Made by a program: the position numbers and the translations under genes | Assembly (NCBI GenBank): GCA_023423405.1 | Contig: JAFAFR010000037.1 | Location: forward strand, 310,001 to 374,000 | Reading direction: 5' to 3' | Source of the DNA: Bacteroidota bacterium | GTDB taxonomy: Bacteria > Bacteroidota > Bacteroidia > Chitinophagales > Chitinophagaceae | Length of the DNA: 64,000 nt | Shown here: positions 34,914 to 43,887 of the stretch, piece by piece | Layout: every line of letters starts with the position of its first letter | Numbering within the stretch: the stretch's first letter is position 1 | The notes under the pieces: model-generated | Told to the model about the DNA's origin: nothing | What the model saw: only the letters and a program-made list of their open reading frames with translations | Database searches by the model: none

Positions 34914-36858
34914 AGGGCTTTATTTCACATTCTATATATACAGAAGTGCCTCTTCCCGGTTCGGACTGTATGTCCATTTTCCCGTTGAGGTATTTTACCC
35001 GCGACGCAATATTCCGCAGTCCTGCTGAGCCGGCGCCAGTCTGCCCCGGATCAAATCCTTTTCCATTGTCCTCCACCGTTATATTGAGGTATTCTTCTTC
35101 ATGCCGCATGATCTGAACAAGTATGGCGGTTGCCCCGCTGTGTTTTACTGCGTTGTTGATCAGTTCCTGCACGATCCGGTAGATCACCACTTCAGTGGAA
35201 TTGTCCATTCGTTTCTCCATACCCCGGAATTCGCACTGGATGGTGAAGTCCTGCTGCCGCGACAAGCCATCGCTGTAATCCTGCAATGCCTGTGGCAGTC
35301 CGAATTTCAGCAGGGTTTCCGGCATCATATTGTGCGCAATGCGGCGCATTTCCGAAATGGAATCTTCCAGGTTCACCAAAACCCTGTTAAAGGCCAATCC
35401 GTTTTCTTCCGTCAGCACAAGATTTCCTTTCATAGCACCCAATTGAAGTTTTACACCACTCAGCAAACCGCCCAGTCCATCGTGCAGGTCTTTGGCGATG
35501 CGCGACCGCTCTTCTTCCTGTCCTTTCAAAAGCGACTGTGTGGCCAGCAATTGCTTTTCGGCCTCCAGTTCTTTGATCCTTTGTTCCTGTATTTTTTTGC
35601 GCTGGCTGTAGTTACGGTAACCCAGTAAAGAAATAACCAGCAACACAATCATTCCGCCAACCAGGATCCAGTTCACGGCATTTTTTCTTTTCAGCTTTTC
35701 TTCCTGGAGCGCAAGCTGTGTATTCTTTTTATCCAGTTCAAATTTCTTTTCCAGGTTGAGTGTGTGGGTTAAGACCTGGTTGTTCAGTAAACTGTCCCGT
35801 ATGGATTTGGCTTCGTTTTCAAACTGCTTTGCTTTCCAGGGATCTTTTGCCAGATAGGCCAGCGCAGCGAGTTGATCCAGGGCAAGCACTTCCTGGCGCG
35901 GAAGCCGGTGTTCTTTTATCAATGCAAGCGCCTGCCCGATGTATTGCCCCGACGCGGCATGGTCTCCCTGGTACATATAACAATAGGAAAGTCCGCGCAG
36001 TGCAACGATTTCGTCCGGCGGCAAATGAATTCTTTTTGCCGTTTGTAAAACCGACTGGTAATAGTTTTTACTTTCTTCCAGGTTTTTCTTCCACAAATTG
36101 ACATCACCCAAGTTGATGTTGATCGTGGACAGCAACACTTCGTCATGGATCGCTTTTGCAATTTGTTCCGCCTCCTTAAAGTAAACAAATGCGGAATCTT
36201 TCCGGTTCATGCTCCCATACACAACGCCCAGGTTGGTCAGCGAATAGGCCAGCATTTTCGGGTTGTTGAGCAGCCTGAATGCTTCGACCGCCTTCTTTCC
36301 ATATTGCAAAGCCTTGTCGTACTGCTCCATCGCGGTGTAGAGATTCTGCAGTATATCGGCTGCCTGGGCCAGCAACAGCTTGTTGTCCAGCTCTTCAAAT
36401 AACTGGTATCCTTTCTGATAGTATTCAGCCGCAAGGGAATAATCGCTGAGGTAATTATAGGAAGTGCCGGTGTTAAAATAGGCTTTTGCGAGGTGTTCCT
36501 TGCTGTTCAGTTTTTTCGCCGCTTCAATTCCCTGCAGGTTCAATACAAGGGAGGAATCGAATTTTCCTTCCATGTTCAGCACAAAACTGTAGTTGCTGAT
36601 GAATTTCGATTCCGTCTCCGCGTAACCGATCTTTTCACCCAATGCCCGGGCCTGCCGGTAATATTGTTTGGCCGTTTCCAGGTCGCTGGCTTCGTATTCC
36701 TGCCCGATGGCCAGGAGCAACTGCACTTTGTCGGGGTTATCTGCAGCGGTTTTCAATGCATTGATCAGGCTGTCTTTTACACCCGGATGCTGCGCCTGGA
36801 CTGTCCAGGTACAGGCGAAGAAAAACAGGGAGAAAAAGAAAAACCGAACTGTCATCAT
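34906..36858 (-). CDS. TPR-domain sensor histidine kinase (HisKA_3 type)
   Basis: 650 residues from the ATG at 36858, which begins a signal peptide ('MMTVRFFFFSLFFFACTWTVQA'-type, cleaved near 23). Seven or so TPR units occupy the periplasmic part (about 40-370; 'AKAYFNTGTSYNYLSDYSLA', for example). One membrane segment follows ('AVNWILVGGMIVLLVISLLGY'), then a coiled coil, the HisKA_3 box 'RIAKDLHDGLGGLLSG' and the ATPase domain ('NNAVKHSGA', 'VEDNGKGFD', 'GLRNIASRV'). This architecture is standard for Bacteroidota NarL-type pairs. It phosphorylates the regulator encoded just downstream. It is divergent from a lipoprotein gene, 161 bases apart. Confidence 0.94.
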   Translation of the reverse strand: MMTVRFFFFSLFFFACTWTVQAQHPGVKDSLINALKTAADNPDKVQLLLAIGQEYEASDLETAKQYYRQARALGEKIGYAETESKFISNYSFVLNMEGKFDSSLVLNLQGIEAAKKLNSKEHLAKAYFNTGTSYNYLSDYSLAAEYYQKGYQLFEELDNKLLLAQAADILQNLYTAMEQYDKALQYGKKAVEAFRLLNNPKMLAYSLTNLGVVYGSMNRKDSAFVYFKEAEQIAKAIHDEVLLSTININLGDVNLWKKNLEESKNYYQSVLQTAKRIHLPPDEIVALRGLSYCYMYQGDHAASGQYIGQALALIKEHRLPRQEVLALDQLAALAYLAKDPWKAKQFENEAKSIRDSLLNNQVLTHTLNLEKKFELDKKNTQLALQEEKLKRKNAVNWILVGGMIVLLVISLLGYRNYSQRKKIQEQRIKELEAEKQLLATQSLLKGQEEERSRIAKDLHDGLGGLLSGVKLQLGAMKGNLVLTEENGLAFNRVLVNLEDSISEMRRIAHNMMPETLLKFGLPQALQDYSDGLSRQQDFTIQCEFRGMEKRMDNSTEVVIYRIVQELINNAVKHSGATAILVQIMRHEEEYLNITVEDNGKGFDPGQTGAGSAGLRNIASRVKYLNGKMDIQSEPGRGTSVYIECEIKPYG

Positions 36859-37019
36859 TACACGCTTATGTACAAATATCTGCATTCCACGGCAGGAAGG
36901 GATCACCCCTTCAGGTGATTTTTTCCCTCTACAAAATCACGGAACCGCAGGATTGATTCCGGAGATGGTTCATCCCAATTTTACAGCATCGAAAACAATG
37001 AACCGATAAAACCAAACAG

Positions 37020-37745
37020 ATGAAAAAATACCTATTATTTCCGGCGGCGATATTGTTACTGGTGCTTACATCCTGTGCCAAATCGGGCGGGGAGCCCGAT
37101 GAAGAAAACAACAACAAGCCACCCTTCGTAATCTGGATGGGATTGAAGACCGGGTCCACCGGTAACTGGGCCAATATGGAATGGAAAGTGGTGTTGCCCG
37201 ACGGAAGTTATTTCAACCAACTGCCACGGGAAGGGTTCCTGGATTTTTCCAGCCATCAAACCGGTGGCACCTGGGGCAGTTTTACGTTGAACGGCACTAC
37301 CGGCACTTTTAAAAACCAGTACGAAACGATACAGGTCAAAAAAATAAGTGATACAGAACTGGAAAAGATCGGTTATACCAACCGGTTATACAAGCTGGAA
37401 CCGGTGGACGGACTACAACTATCCGGCAAATACAATACCATCCCCAACTGGTCGGGGATTCCCAATTATCCTTATGGCCCCAGCGACGCGCAGCCTATGA
37501 TAGTATTTGCGGCAGACGGCAGTTTCAACGACCTGGGCGCTTTTGTTACCAATTTCAGCCAACCCGGCCAGGATCCGCAACGGGCGCCCGGAAAAGGCAG
37601 CTACGAAATAAAAAACTTTACGCTGATACTGCATTATTCCGATGGCCGGAAAATCACCAAATCATTCAGCGGTCTGTTCAATCAAAAAACAACTGCCAGC
37701 AGTGAGCTTGTATTCATCGGCGGTAATCCTTTTTATAACAAATAG
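37020..37745 (+). CDS. Hypothetical lipoprotein
   Basis: 241 residues with the lipoprotein signal 'MKKYLLFPAAILLLVLTSC' (Cys19), an Asp/Glu/Asn-rich tether, then a strand-rich domain with many Gly and aromatic residues ('GTWGSFTLNGTTGTFKNQYE') and an ending that includes 'LILHYSDGRKITKSFSGLF'. No family recognised; the domain recalls lipocalin- or avidin-like small barrels. It starts a three-gene run on the plus strand, with the next start 10 bases after its stop, and it is divergent from the TPR kinase. Confidence 0.72.
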   Translation: MKKYLLFPAAILLLVLTSCAKSGGEPDEENNNKPPFVIWMGLKTGSTGNWANMEWKVVLPDGSYFNQLPREGFLDFSSHQTGGTWGSFTLNGTTGTFKNQYETIQVKKISDTELEKIGYTNRLYKLEPVDGLQLSGKYNTIPNWSGIPNYPYGPSDAQPMIVFAADGSFNDLGAFVTNFSQPGQDPQRAPGKGSYEIKNFTLILHYSDGRKITKSFSGLFNQKTTASSELVFIGGNPFYNK

Positions 37746-37755
37746 CGCATATGCC

Positions 37756-39840
37756 ATGAGGTTATACCTGTTTTTATTCCTCCTGCTGGGTTCGTTTTAT
37801 CAAATAAAGGGACAGGCCAAACCCGAAGAGAAAGCGCCCACGCAAAAGGAGGTGGAAGAGCTGATGAAGGAAGCACAGCAAATGATGCGTGACCTGAGCG
37901 ACGAAGACAAAAAAGCAATGGACAGTCTGGGTATCAAAATGCCGGTTTTCAGCAAGCCTCCCAAAGTCTCCAACAAGCAACTGGCCGATGCCTGGGAAGA
38001 CGAAAACCGCGTTGTACCGAAAAAAGATGCTGCCCGTATTGCTGCTGTACCAAAATCGGTTACAGATGCCCGTATGGGAAGCTATCTTGCTGCCATCGGG
38101 AAAAAAATAACGGGTACCCTTGATGCCGAGGTTGTGAAAATGGGTGACAAGATATACAGCTACCTCCGGCAAAACAGCAAAAACAATGCAGCAGCAGGCA
38201 ATATGACCGTTGCTTTCTGGCTGGCCGGAAAGCCGCAACTGGCCTTGTACACGCTGGGAAAAGTTTGCAGCAACGACCCTTCCAATGCCGATAACCTCAG
38301 TAATTATGCTGCCATGCTTTCCATGCAGGGGGCGCAGCACCTGGCTATACCCATCCTTAATAACCTCAATGCCAAATTTCCTAAAAACAGCACGCTGCTC
38401 AACAACCTGGGGCAGGCCTGGCTGGGTTTGGGTGAGTTGGTGAAGGCCGAAAAATACCTGGACAGCGCCCTGGTGCTGTATCCGCTTCATCCGCAGGCCA
38501 ATATGGCCAAGGCGGCCATTGCAGAAAGCAAGGGAAATACGGAAAAAGCCAGGGAGGCGATCAAAAAATGCATGCAGCATGCGTACACGCCTGAAAAAGA
38601 AGCCAGGCTGGCAAAGCTGGGTCAGAAGATGAGCGCCGGGGATGTAGGGCTGCCGCGGCGAAGCAAGGCAGATCCCATGAACCTCGGTGGTTTCCGTCCG
38701 CCGGATTTTCCTTTAAGTGTTGAAAGCTGTGCCAAACTGGGTTTGGAGTGGATCGACTTTTTCAAACAGGTGGATGATAAAATCGGCCTGCTGACGCAAT
38801 TGAAACAAAACGCCAACGCGGCTGCTGCAAAGGGCCAGTTTGTATCTGCGCCCCTGTACGCCAACAGGGCTGCCAAAAAATACAAAGCCTATACCGATCT
38901 GTACCAGCAAAAACTGGCAGCGCATACAAAACGGGTGGTGTCCTTCATCCAGGGTGAAGGCCTGTCGTTGAAAAACGCGTACGAGGCGGAGATTAAAAAG
39001 ATACGCAAGGAAGAGAATGACCAGATTGGTGAAGGAAAGGCCAACAAAAGCTATTGCCCGAGATACAAACAGGCGGCGGACAATTATCTGAAGGCTGTCA
39101 ATTCGGCCATGCAGGAATTCTACAGCGATGGCCTGCAATTGAAGAAAGAGTTTCTGAATGAATCGGCCTATTATACGATGTACCTGATGTGGCCGGAGCA
39201 GTTCGAAATGGCAAAGCTGGATTTTCAGATAGACTGGTTGAAGACCCTGAAAAAGGGTCTGGTAACTGCCAGCTATGGATCGGGTTTCCCTTTTATTTCC
39301 ATTACCGAATACATGTGTGATGCGAACGCGCAGGATCCAAAGAAAACCAAACTGCAGCATTTTGATGATGTGCATTGCAACTATAAAAGCAAAACGGACC
39401 TGCATGTCATCAAATTTGAAAGCAACTGCAGCCGCTTGACGAGCAGTTTCGATGTGGGCTTTTTGGAGTATGTCCGAAAGGATGATTTTGAACGGGCAGA
39501 AGGCGATACCTATATCAGCAGCACGGTAAAAGTGAGTGCCGAAGCCGGAAAGAGCACAGAGAAAGGGCCTTTGAAAGCAGAAGCCAAAATTGCGGCCGGC
39601 GTGGAAGTGGAGCTAGACCGCAAAGGCGTAAAAGATGTTACCCTGGTGGTGGAAGGGAAAGTGGGTGTTGGTACCAACGTTTTTGATGAGGGGATGGAAG
39701 AGCACGGAAATATAGCAGGAAATGATGTGTGGGACACCACCATCGAAGCAGGCGTGGAAGGAAGAATCAGCATCATGAGCGGGCAGGGCAGCGTTTCCGG
39801 TACGGGTGTGTTAAGTGGTATCAGCCTAACCGGCTGGTAA
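37756..39840 (+). CDS. Secreted TPR protein with beta-rich C-terminus
   Basis: 694 residues from the ATG at 37756, which gives a signal peptide ('MRLYLFLFLLLGSFYQIKGQ'); the longer frame would overlap the previous gene. A charged helical segment (25-60) precedes TPR units at about 165-265 ('TLLNNLGQAWLGLGELVKAE'). A long helical part follows, and the last ~130 residues are strand-rich, ending in 'GQGSVSGTGVLSGISLTGW'. I do not recognise a family. The gene lies between two other exported proteins, so a joint envelope or secretion function is likely. Confidence 0.72.
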   Translation: MRLYLFLFLLLGSFYQIKGQAKPEEKAPTQKEVEELMKEAQQMMRDLSDEDKKAMDSLGIKMPVFSKPPKVSNKQLADAWEDENRVVPKKDAARIAAVPKSVTDARMGSYLAAIGKKITGTLDAEVVKMGDKIYSYLRQNSKNNAAAGNMTVAFWLAGKPQLALYTLGKVCSNDPSNADNLSNYAAMLSMQGAQHLAIPILNNLNAKFPKNSTLLNNLGQAWLGLGELVKAEKYLDSALVLYPLHPQANMAKAAIAESKGNTEKAREAIKKCMQHAYTPEKEARLAKLGQKMSAGDVGLPRRSKADPMNLGGFRPPDFPLSVESCAKLGLEWIDFFKQVDDKIGLLTQLKQNANAAAAKGQFVSAPLYANRAAKKYKAYTDLYQQKLAAHTKRVVSFIQGEGLSLKNAYEAEIKKIRKEENDQIGEGKANKSYCPRYKQAADNYLKAVNSAMQEFYSDGLQLKKEFLNESAYYTMYLMWPEQFEMAKLDFQIDWLKTLKKGLVTASYGSGFPFISITEYMCDANAQDPKKTKLQHFDDVHCNYKSKTDLHVIKFESNCSRLTSSFDVGFLEYVRKDDFERAEGDTYISSTVKVSAEAGKSTEKGPLKAEAKIAAGVEVELDRKGVKDVTLVVEGKVGVGTNVFDEGMEEHGNIAGNDVWDTTIEAGVEGRISIMSGQGSVSGTGVLSGISLTGW

Positions 39841-39880
39841 ATTTTCCGATCATTGACTTCAAATAAAAAAGGGAAACACC

Positions 39881-41809
39881 ATGAATAAAGCTGGTCTTTT
39901 TTTGCACTGCTTTTTGCTGTGCTGTTTGTTGCTGCCCGGTTTACATGGCCAGTCGCAGCGCAGTAAGGATGCCCGGTTGGAGGACAGCATCTTCTCCTGG
40001 AAAGCCATCCCCGGACTGAAAGCATCCGATTACCCAAGACCGTTTTCGGCAGCGCAGTTGCAACATCCCAAACTATTTGCGCAGTGGTTGCAGCAAAGTT
40101 ATGTGCCCATTGGTGCGTTGGATTTTCCCTATGCCATTGCCGAGCCCAACAAAAAAGATGAGGTGCAGCCTTATGGTACGGGTATCAATGTCGCCATGTG
40201 GCGCGCCATGTGGGACAATGCCGGCACTAAGGTGGTCAGGCAACCGCATTCGGAAAACGCCATCTATATGCTCACCAATTGCATCATAGATGCCGAACCC
40301 ATCCGCATGCTCACCATTCCCGGCCGGGCTGTTTTTACGCGGTGTTCGCCCGACATAGCAAAAGCGTTTTTGGGCAGCAGTGAAAGGAGAAACGGGTTCG
40401 TTCAGCAACTGCAACTGAAGAAGCATCCGCAGATCGGTAAATATCTGATCCAGTATTATGGCTGTGACGGTGATGGCTGCCAGCCACTGGTAGCTGTGTA
40501 CCTGACGCCCGGCAATCAATTGCCCATCCGCCAACTGACCCGGGGCGAAGTGTTGGATATGATTGAACAGGCAATTCCCGCTGAGATCATCGCAACGAAG
40601 AACAAATTAAAATCCACTTTCGGGCACCGCCCCGAAAGCCTGCAGCAGGAATACAGGCGTTTCGATGAAACCGTATTGCCCAGGTGGAAAAGCAACCTGG
40701 AAAAGCTGAGAAAGCAATACGGCAACAGTCTGGATATGCCTGCCGAGCTTAGGGATGGCAAAGGAATTGAAATGATCGCTGTATTTAACGGCGATGCCAT
40801 TTTTGCAGAGGAGAGCTGGGTGAAAAAACAAAACACTTATGGCATCTATACCTACAACGACGGCGTGCTAGAAAAAAGCAAAAAAGACCAGCCTTTGTGG
40901 ATCTGCATCAGTTGGAAACCCGCCGACAATCAATACGCTCCCTATGAAAGAGAAATCCACCGGAGCATGGTCGCGCATTTCAACTTTGATTATGTATTTG
41001 ATTACTTTTTCCAGCGGGAGGTGGCGTCGCGTGGTCCCTATACCATTTTAAACGGGGAGATACAGAAAGCACACCTGGCTTCCTACCGGAAAAAGGAAAA
41101 AGCAACTGTTGCCAGGCGCCTTCCTGCCAATATGTATTTTTTGGAAGACTTTGCAGGGACTGCGGTAGGCGAAAAGCCCGGGGGCTGGTATGTGCCGGGG
41201 GTGGGCGTGCCTTCTATCATAGCAAAGGTTGATGGAGAAAGTGGCCATTGGGTTCAACTGGGTCAGCATCAGCTGATGCCGGTAGCTGGTAAAGAGCCCT
41301 TGCCTGAAAATTTCCGGATGGAATTTGACGCGGCCACCGATAAGGACTTTACGGAAAACACCGGTGGCGCTTTTTTGCTTCGGGTCCACAACAAAATACT
41401 GACCCCAAACGGCGATTACAAAGATGCTCCCAAACAACTGTTCATAGATCTCGACGCCAAAGCCGGCAATGCAAAGTTCTCACAGAACCCCGCGGGGTGG
41501 GTACGATGCAAGGCAACTTATACGGGAATGAACAGTGCCCTTCGTTATGGGGATGTGCTGCAATACAGCAACGACTTCAGCAACAAAAAAAACAAGGTAC
41601 ATTTTACCCTCACCAAAGAGGGGCGGAAAGTAAGGGCTTTTATAGATGGGAAGGAAATTATAGCGCTGGACAAGTATGGAAAGCCTATTCCCGGGTTTAA
41701 TGAGTTGCCGGAAGGGGCAAGGTTTACGTCTTTTTATTTTGAGAATGAAGGTGGTGGTGGCGGGAAGACGGGTATTTATATCAGCAATATTAAAATTCGG
41801 GGGTTCTAA
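39881..41809 (+). CDS. Exported protein with C-terminal concanavalin-like domain
   Basis: 642 residues with a signal peptide ending near 'LLPGLHG'. The first ~400 residues are of unknown fold and contain 'IQYYGCDGDGCQPLVAVYLTPG'. The last ~215 residues ('YFLEDFAGTAVGEKPGGWYV' onward, ending 'ENEGGGGGKTGIYISNIKIRGF') look like a concanavalin/LamG-type jelly roll, as in secreted proteins that bind or hydrolyse glycans. It is the third gene of the plus-strand run and the last gene before the AT-rich accessory block. Confidence 0.72.
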   Translation: MNKAGLFLHCFLLCCLLLPGLHGQSQRSKDARLEDSIFSWKAIPGLKASDYPRPFSAAQLQHPKLFAQWLQQSYVPIGALDFPYAIAEPNKKDEVQPYGTGINVAMWRAMWDNAGTKVVRQPHSENAIYMLTNCIIDAEPIRMLTIPGRAVFTRCSPDIAKAFLGSSERRNGFVQQLQLKKHPQIGKYLIQYYGCDGDGCQPLVAVYLTPGNQLPIRQLTRGEVLDMIEQAIPAEIIATKNKLKSTFGHRPESLQQEYRRFDETVLPRWKSNLEKLRKQYGNSLDMPAELRDGKGIEMIAVFNGDAIFAEESWVKKQNTYGIYTYNDGVLEKSKKDQPLWICISWKPADNQYAPYEREIHRSMVAHFNFDYVFDYFFQREVASRGPYTILNGEIQKAHLASYRKKEKATVARRLPANMYFLEDFAGTAVGEKPGGWYVPGVGVPSIIAKVDGESGHWVQLGQHQLMPVAGKEPLPENFRMEFDAATDKDFTENTGGAFLLRVHNKILTPNGDYKDAPKQLFIDLDAKAGNAKFSQNPAGWVRCKATYTGMNSALRYGDVLQYSNDFSNKKNKVHFTLTKEGRKVRAFIDGKEIIALDKYGKPIPGFNELPEGARFTSFYFENEGGGGGKTGIYISNIKIRGF

Positions 41810-42061
41810 AGGGGGGTGAGGTACAATCATGGAAGTCATTTGCAGCAACAACCTACGAACAGGAAAATCTGATACCTAAATTTTTTAAATAAATAGCTAA
41901 CAATCAATCTCTTCCAAAGGACAAATTTATCTCCGACTGGTTTGTTCACCTGGAGGGAGAATAAAGAAGGATAGCATATTTGGCTTTTCAAAGTTTATAA
42001 CGCTTTGAATTGTCCCTAGCTATTGGTATCCCTTTGTTGGTGAACTACCCCTGAAACTACA
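41810..42061. other. Junction between chromosomal backbone and accessory block
   Basis: These 252 bases hold no convincing gene. Base composition shifts here from GC-rich to AT-rich, and the next open frame is a promoter-less hsdS cassette. No tRNA or direct repeat marks the edge within the window. Confidence 0.35.
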
Positions 42062-42808
42062 ATGCCCAATCCGTACCGAGATCATCTTTCGGCATTTGGG
42101 CAACTAAATGATAATTTAGAGCAGATAGCTAGAGCGCTGTATGACTACTGGTTTGTGCAGTTTGATTTCCCGAATAAGGATGGAAGACCTTATAAGAGCA
42201 ATGGTGGTAAAATGGTTTGGAATGAAGCATTGAAAAGAAGAATACCCTACGGATGGGAAGTTGGAAGTCTAAATAAAATTGCAAACATAACAATGGGGCA
42301 ATCTCCATCTGGCACTTCATATAATGAAACGGGTGAAGGACTTATTTTTTTTCAGGGAAGTACCGATTTTGGCTGGCGATTTCCATCCGTAAGACAATTT
42401 ACAACCTCACCTTCGAGATTTGCAAAGCAGGGAGATATATTATTAAGTGTACGGGCTCCTGTTGGAGCTATGAATATAGCAGATGTTGATTGCTGTATTG
42501 GAAGAGGCTTAGCTGCTTTACATAGTAAGATAGCTCATGATGTGTTTTTATTTAATACAGTTCTTGGTTTGAAAGTTACTTTTGAGAGGCGAAACGTGGA
42601 TGGGACAACGTTTGGCTCAATAACAAAAGATGATTTACATTCTTTGACTATAATAATCCCCCCAGGAAAACTTCAAGAGCAGTATGAATCTATAGTAAAA
42701 TCAGCCCATCTATTGATTTTAAAAAACCACAAAGAAAACCAGCATCTCTCCCAACTTCGGGATTGGCTGTTACCCATGCTCATGAACGGACAGGTAATAG
42801 TTGAGTAA
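42062..42808 (+). pseudogene. hsdS: Silent C-terminal hsdS cassette (spare specificity half)
   Basis: 248 codons. From site A (42105-42118) onward the sequence 'NDNLEQIARALYDYWFVQFD' matches the central conserved region of the complete hsdS at 43888, and the end 'QHLSQLRDWLLPMLMNGQVI' matches its end; the target-recognition part between ('GWEVGSLNKIANITMGQSPSG', positions about 65-85) is different. There is no N-terminal half and no evident promoter, so it is best read as a reservoir for recombination. Both borders carry the same 14-base inverted site as the expressed copy. A half HsdS could still be translated from 42062 and act as a dimer. Confidence 0.8.
42105..42118 (+). repeat. Inversion site A (left border of the silent hsdS cassette)
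   Basis: TAAATGATAATTTA, followed by GAGCAGAT as at site C. It encodes the end of 'LNDNL' in the cassette reading frame, so exchange here keeps HsdS in frame. Confidence 0.75.
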
Positions 42809-42819
42809 AATTTGTAAAA

Positions 42820-42833
42820 TAAATTATCATTTA
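42820..42833 (-). repeat. Inversion site B (right border of the silent hsdS cassette)
   Basis: TAAATTATCATTTA, the exact reverse complement of site A, 11 bases after the cassette stop. The preceding ~100 bases are nearly identical to those before site D. Confidence 0.75.
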
Positions 42834-42847
42834 ACTAAATCAGTAGC

Positions 42848-42855
42848 TATTTTTG
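42848..42855 (+). promoter_or_regulatory. Possible -7 element for the recombinase-hsdS transcript
   Basis: TATTTTTG matches TAnnTTTG, 39 bases before the recombinase start; inversion site B would overlap the upstream promoter region. No clear -33 element. Confidence 0.35.
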
Positions 42856-42893
42856 TTTTCGTTCCTTTGGGGTTTTATAATAAAACTATCCCC

Positions 42894-43886
42894 ATGCAAG
42901 AGATTGTAAAGCAAGGAATTATCGCTGAAATGGCCACAGTTTTAAATTTTCAACAATTGCAAATGCTGGAGAGGGTTCTTCACCAGAATTTTCGTGGCAT
43001 TGAAATCCGTTGCAAACCCAGCGATCAGATATCATTAACTGAGAAAACTGAAGAATTACTTACTTTGTTCATTTCCGCAAAAAAAATAGAGGGCTGTTCA
43101 GAAAAGTCATTAAAGTATTATCACAGTACTATTGAAGCATTGCTTAAGAAGCTGAGTAAAAGAATTCCGGAAATTTCTACCAATGATCTAAGGCGCTATC
43201 TATCAGACTATCAGGAAAAAAAGAACTCAAGTAAAGTCACCATTGATAATATCCGCAGGATTTTTTCCAGTTTCTTTTCCTGGCTTGAGGACGAGGATTA
43301 CATTTTAAAATCTCCGGTAAGAAGAATACACAAAGTAAAATCAGCCAAGACGATAAAAGAAATCTTAAGCGATGAAGAACTGGAAGTATTAAGGGACAAT
43401 TGCAAAGAAGTACGGGATCTTGCCCTAGTAGAAATATTAAGCTCAACGGGCATCAGGGTAGGCGAACTGGTAAAAATAAACAAGGAAGATATTGATTTTC
43501 ATGAACGCTCCTGTATTGTAACCGGGAAGGGAAACAAAGAACGGGAAGTATATTTTGACGCAAGAGCGAAGCTCCATTTAAAGCAATATCTCAATAGCAG
43601 AGCCGATGATAACAAAGCTCTTTTTGTCTCGTTGTCGAAACCTCATTCACGCCTTTCCATTGGCGGTGTTGAATCTGTATTACGAAAACTTGGTATAAAG
43701 TCTAATATATCGAAGGTCCATCCGCACAAATTCCGAAGAACGCTGGCCACTATGGCTATTGATAAAGGAATGCCTATTGAACAAGTGCAAAAACTGCTTG
43801 GTCATGTAAAAATAGATACCACACTGCATTATGCGATGGTAAACCAGGCCAATGTAAAAATTGCTCATAGAAAATTCATTGGTTAG
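42894..43886 (+). CDS. Tyrosine recombinase of the hsdS inversion system
   Basis: 330 residues from the ATG at 42894. The N-terminal half is the SAM-like core-binding domain ('SEKSLKYYHSTIEALLKKL'). The catalytic domain has all the required residues: Arg188 ('STGIRVGEL'), Lys212 ('TGKGNKER'), His278-x-x-Arg281 ('HKFRRTLA'), His304 ('LLGHVKID') and the nucleophile Tyr313 ('TLHYAM'). It sits one base before the complete hsdS, between two sets of 14-base inverted sites, so it is the natural enzyme for hsdS inversion, as in the recombinase-linked type I loci of Bacteroides, Streptococcus and Lactobacillus. Confidence 0.93.
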   Translation: MQEIVKQGIIAEMATVLNFQQLQMLERVLHQNFRGIEIRCKPSDQISLTEKTEELLTLFISAKKIEGCSEKSLKYYHSTIEALLKKLSKRIPEISTNDLRRYLSDYQEKKNSSKVTIDNIRRIFSSFFSWLEDEDYILKSPVRRIHKVKSAKTIKEILSDEELEVLRDNCKEVRDLALVEILSSTGIRVGELVKINKEDIDFHERSCIVTGKGNKEREVYFDARAKLHLKQYLNSRADDNKALFVSLSKPHSRLSIGGVESVLRKLGIKSNISKVHPHKFRRTLATMAIDKGMPIEQVQKLLGHVKIDTTLHYAMVNQANVKIAHRKFIG

Positions 43887-43887
43887 A

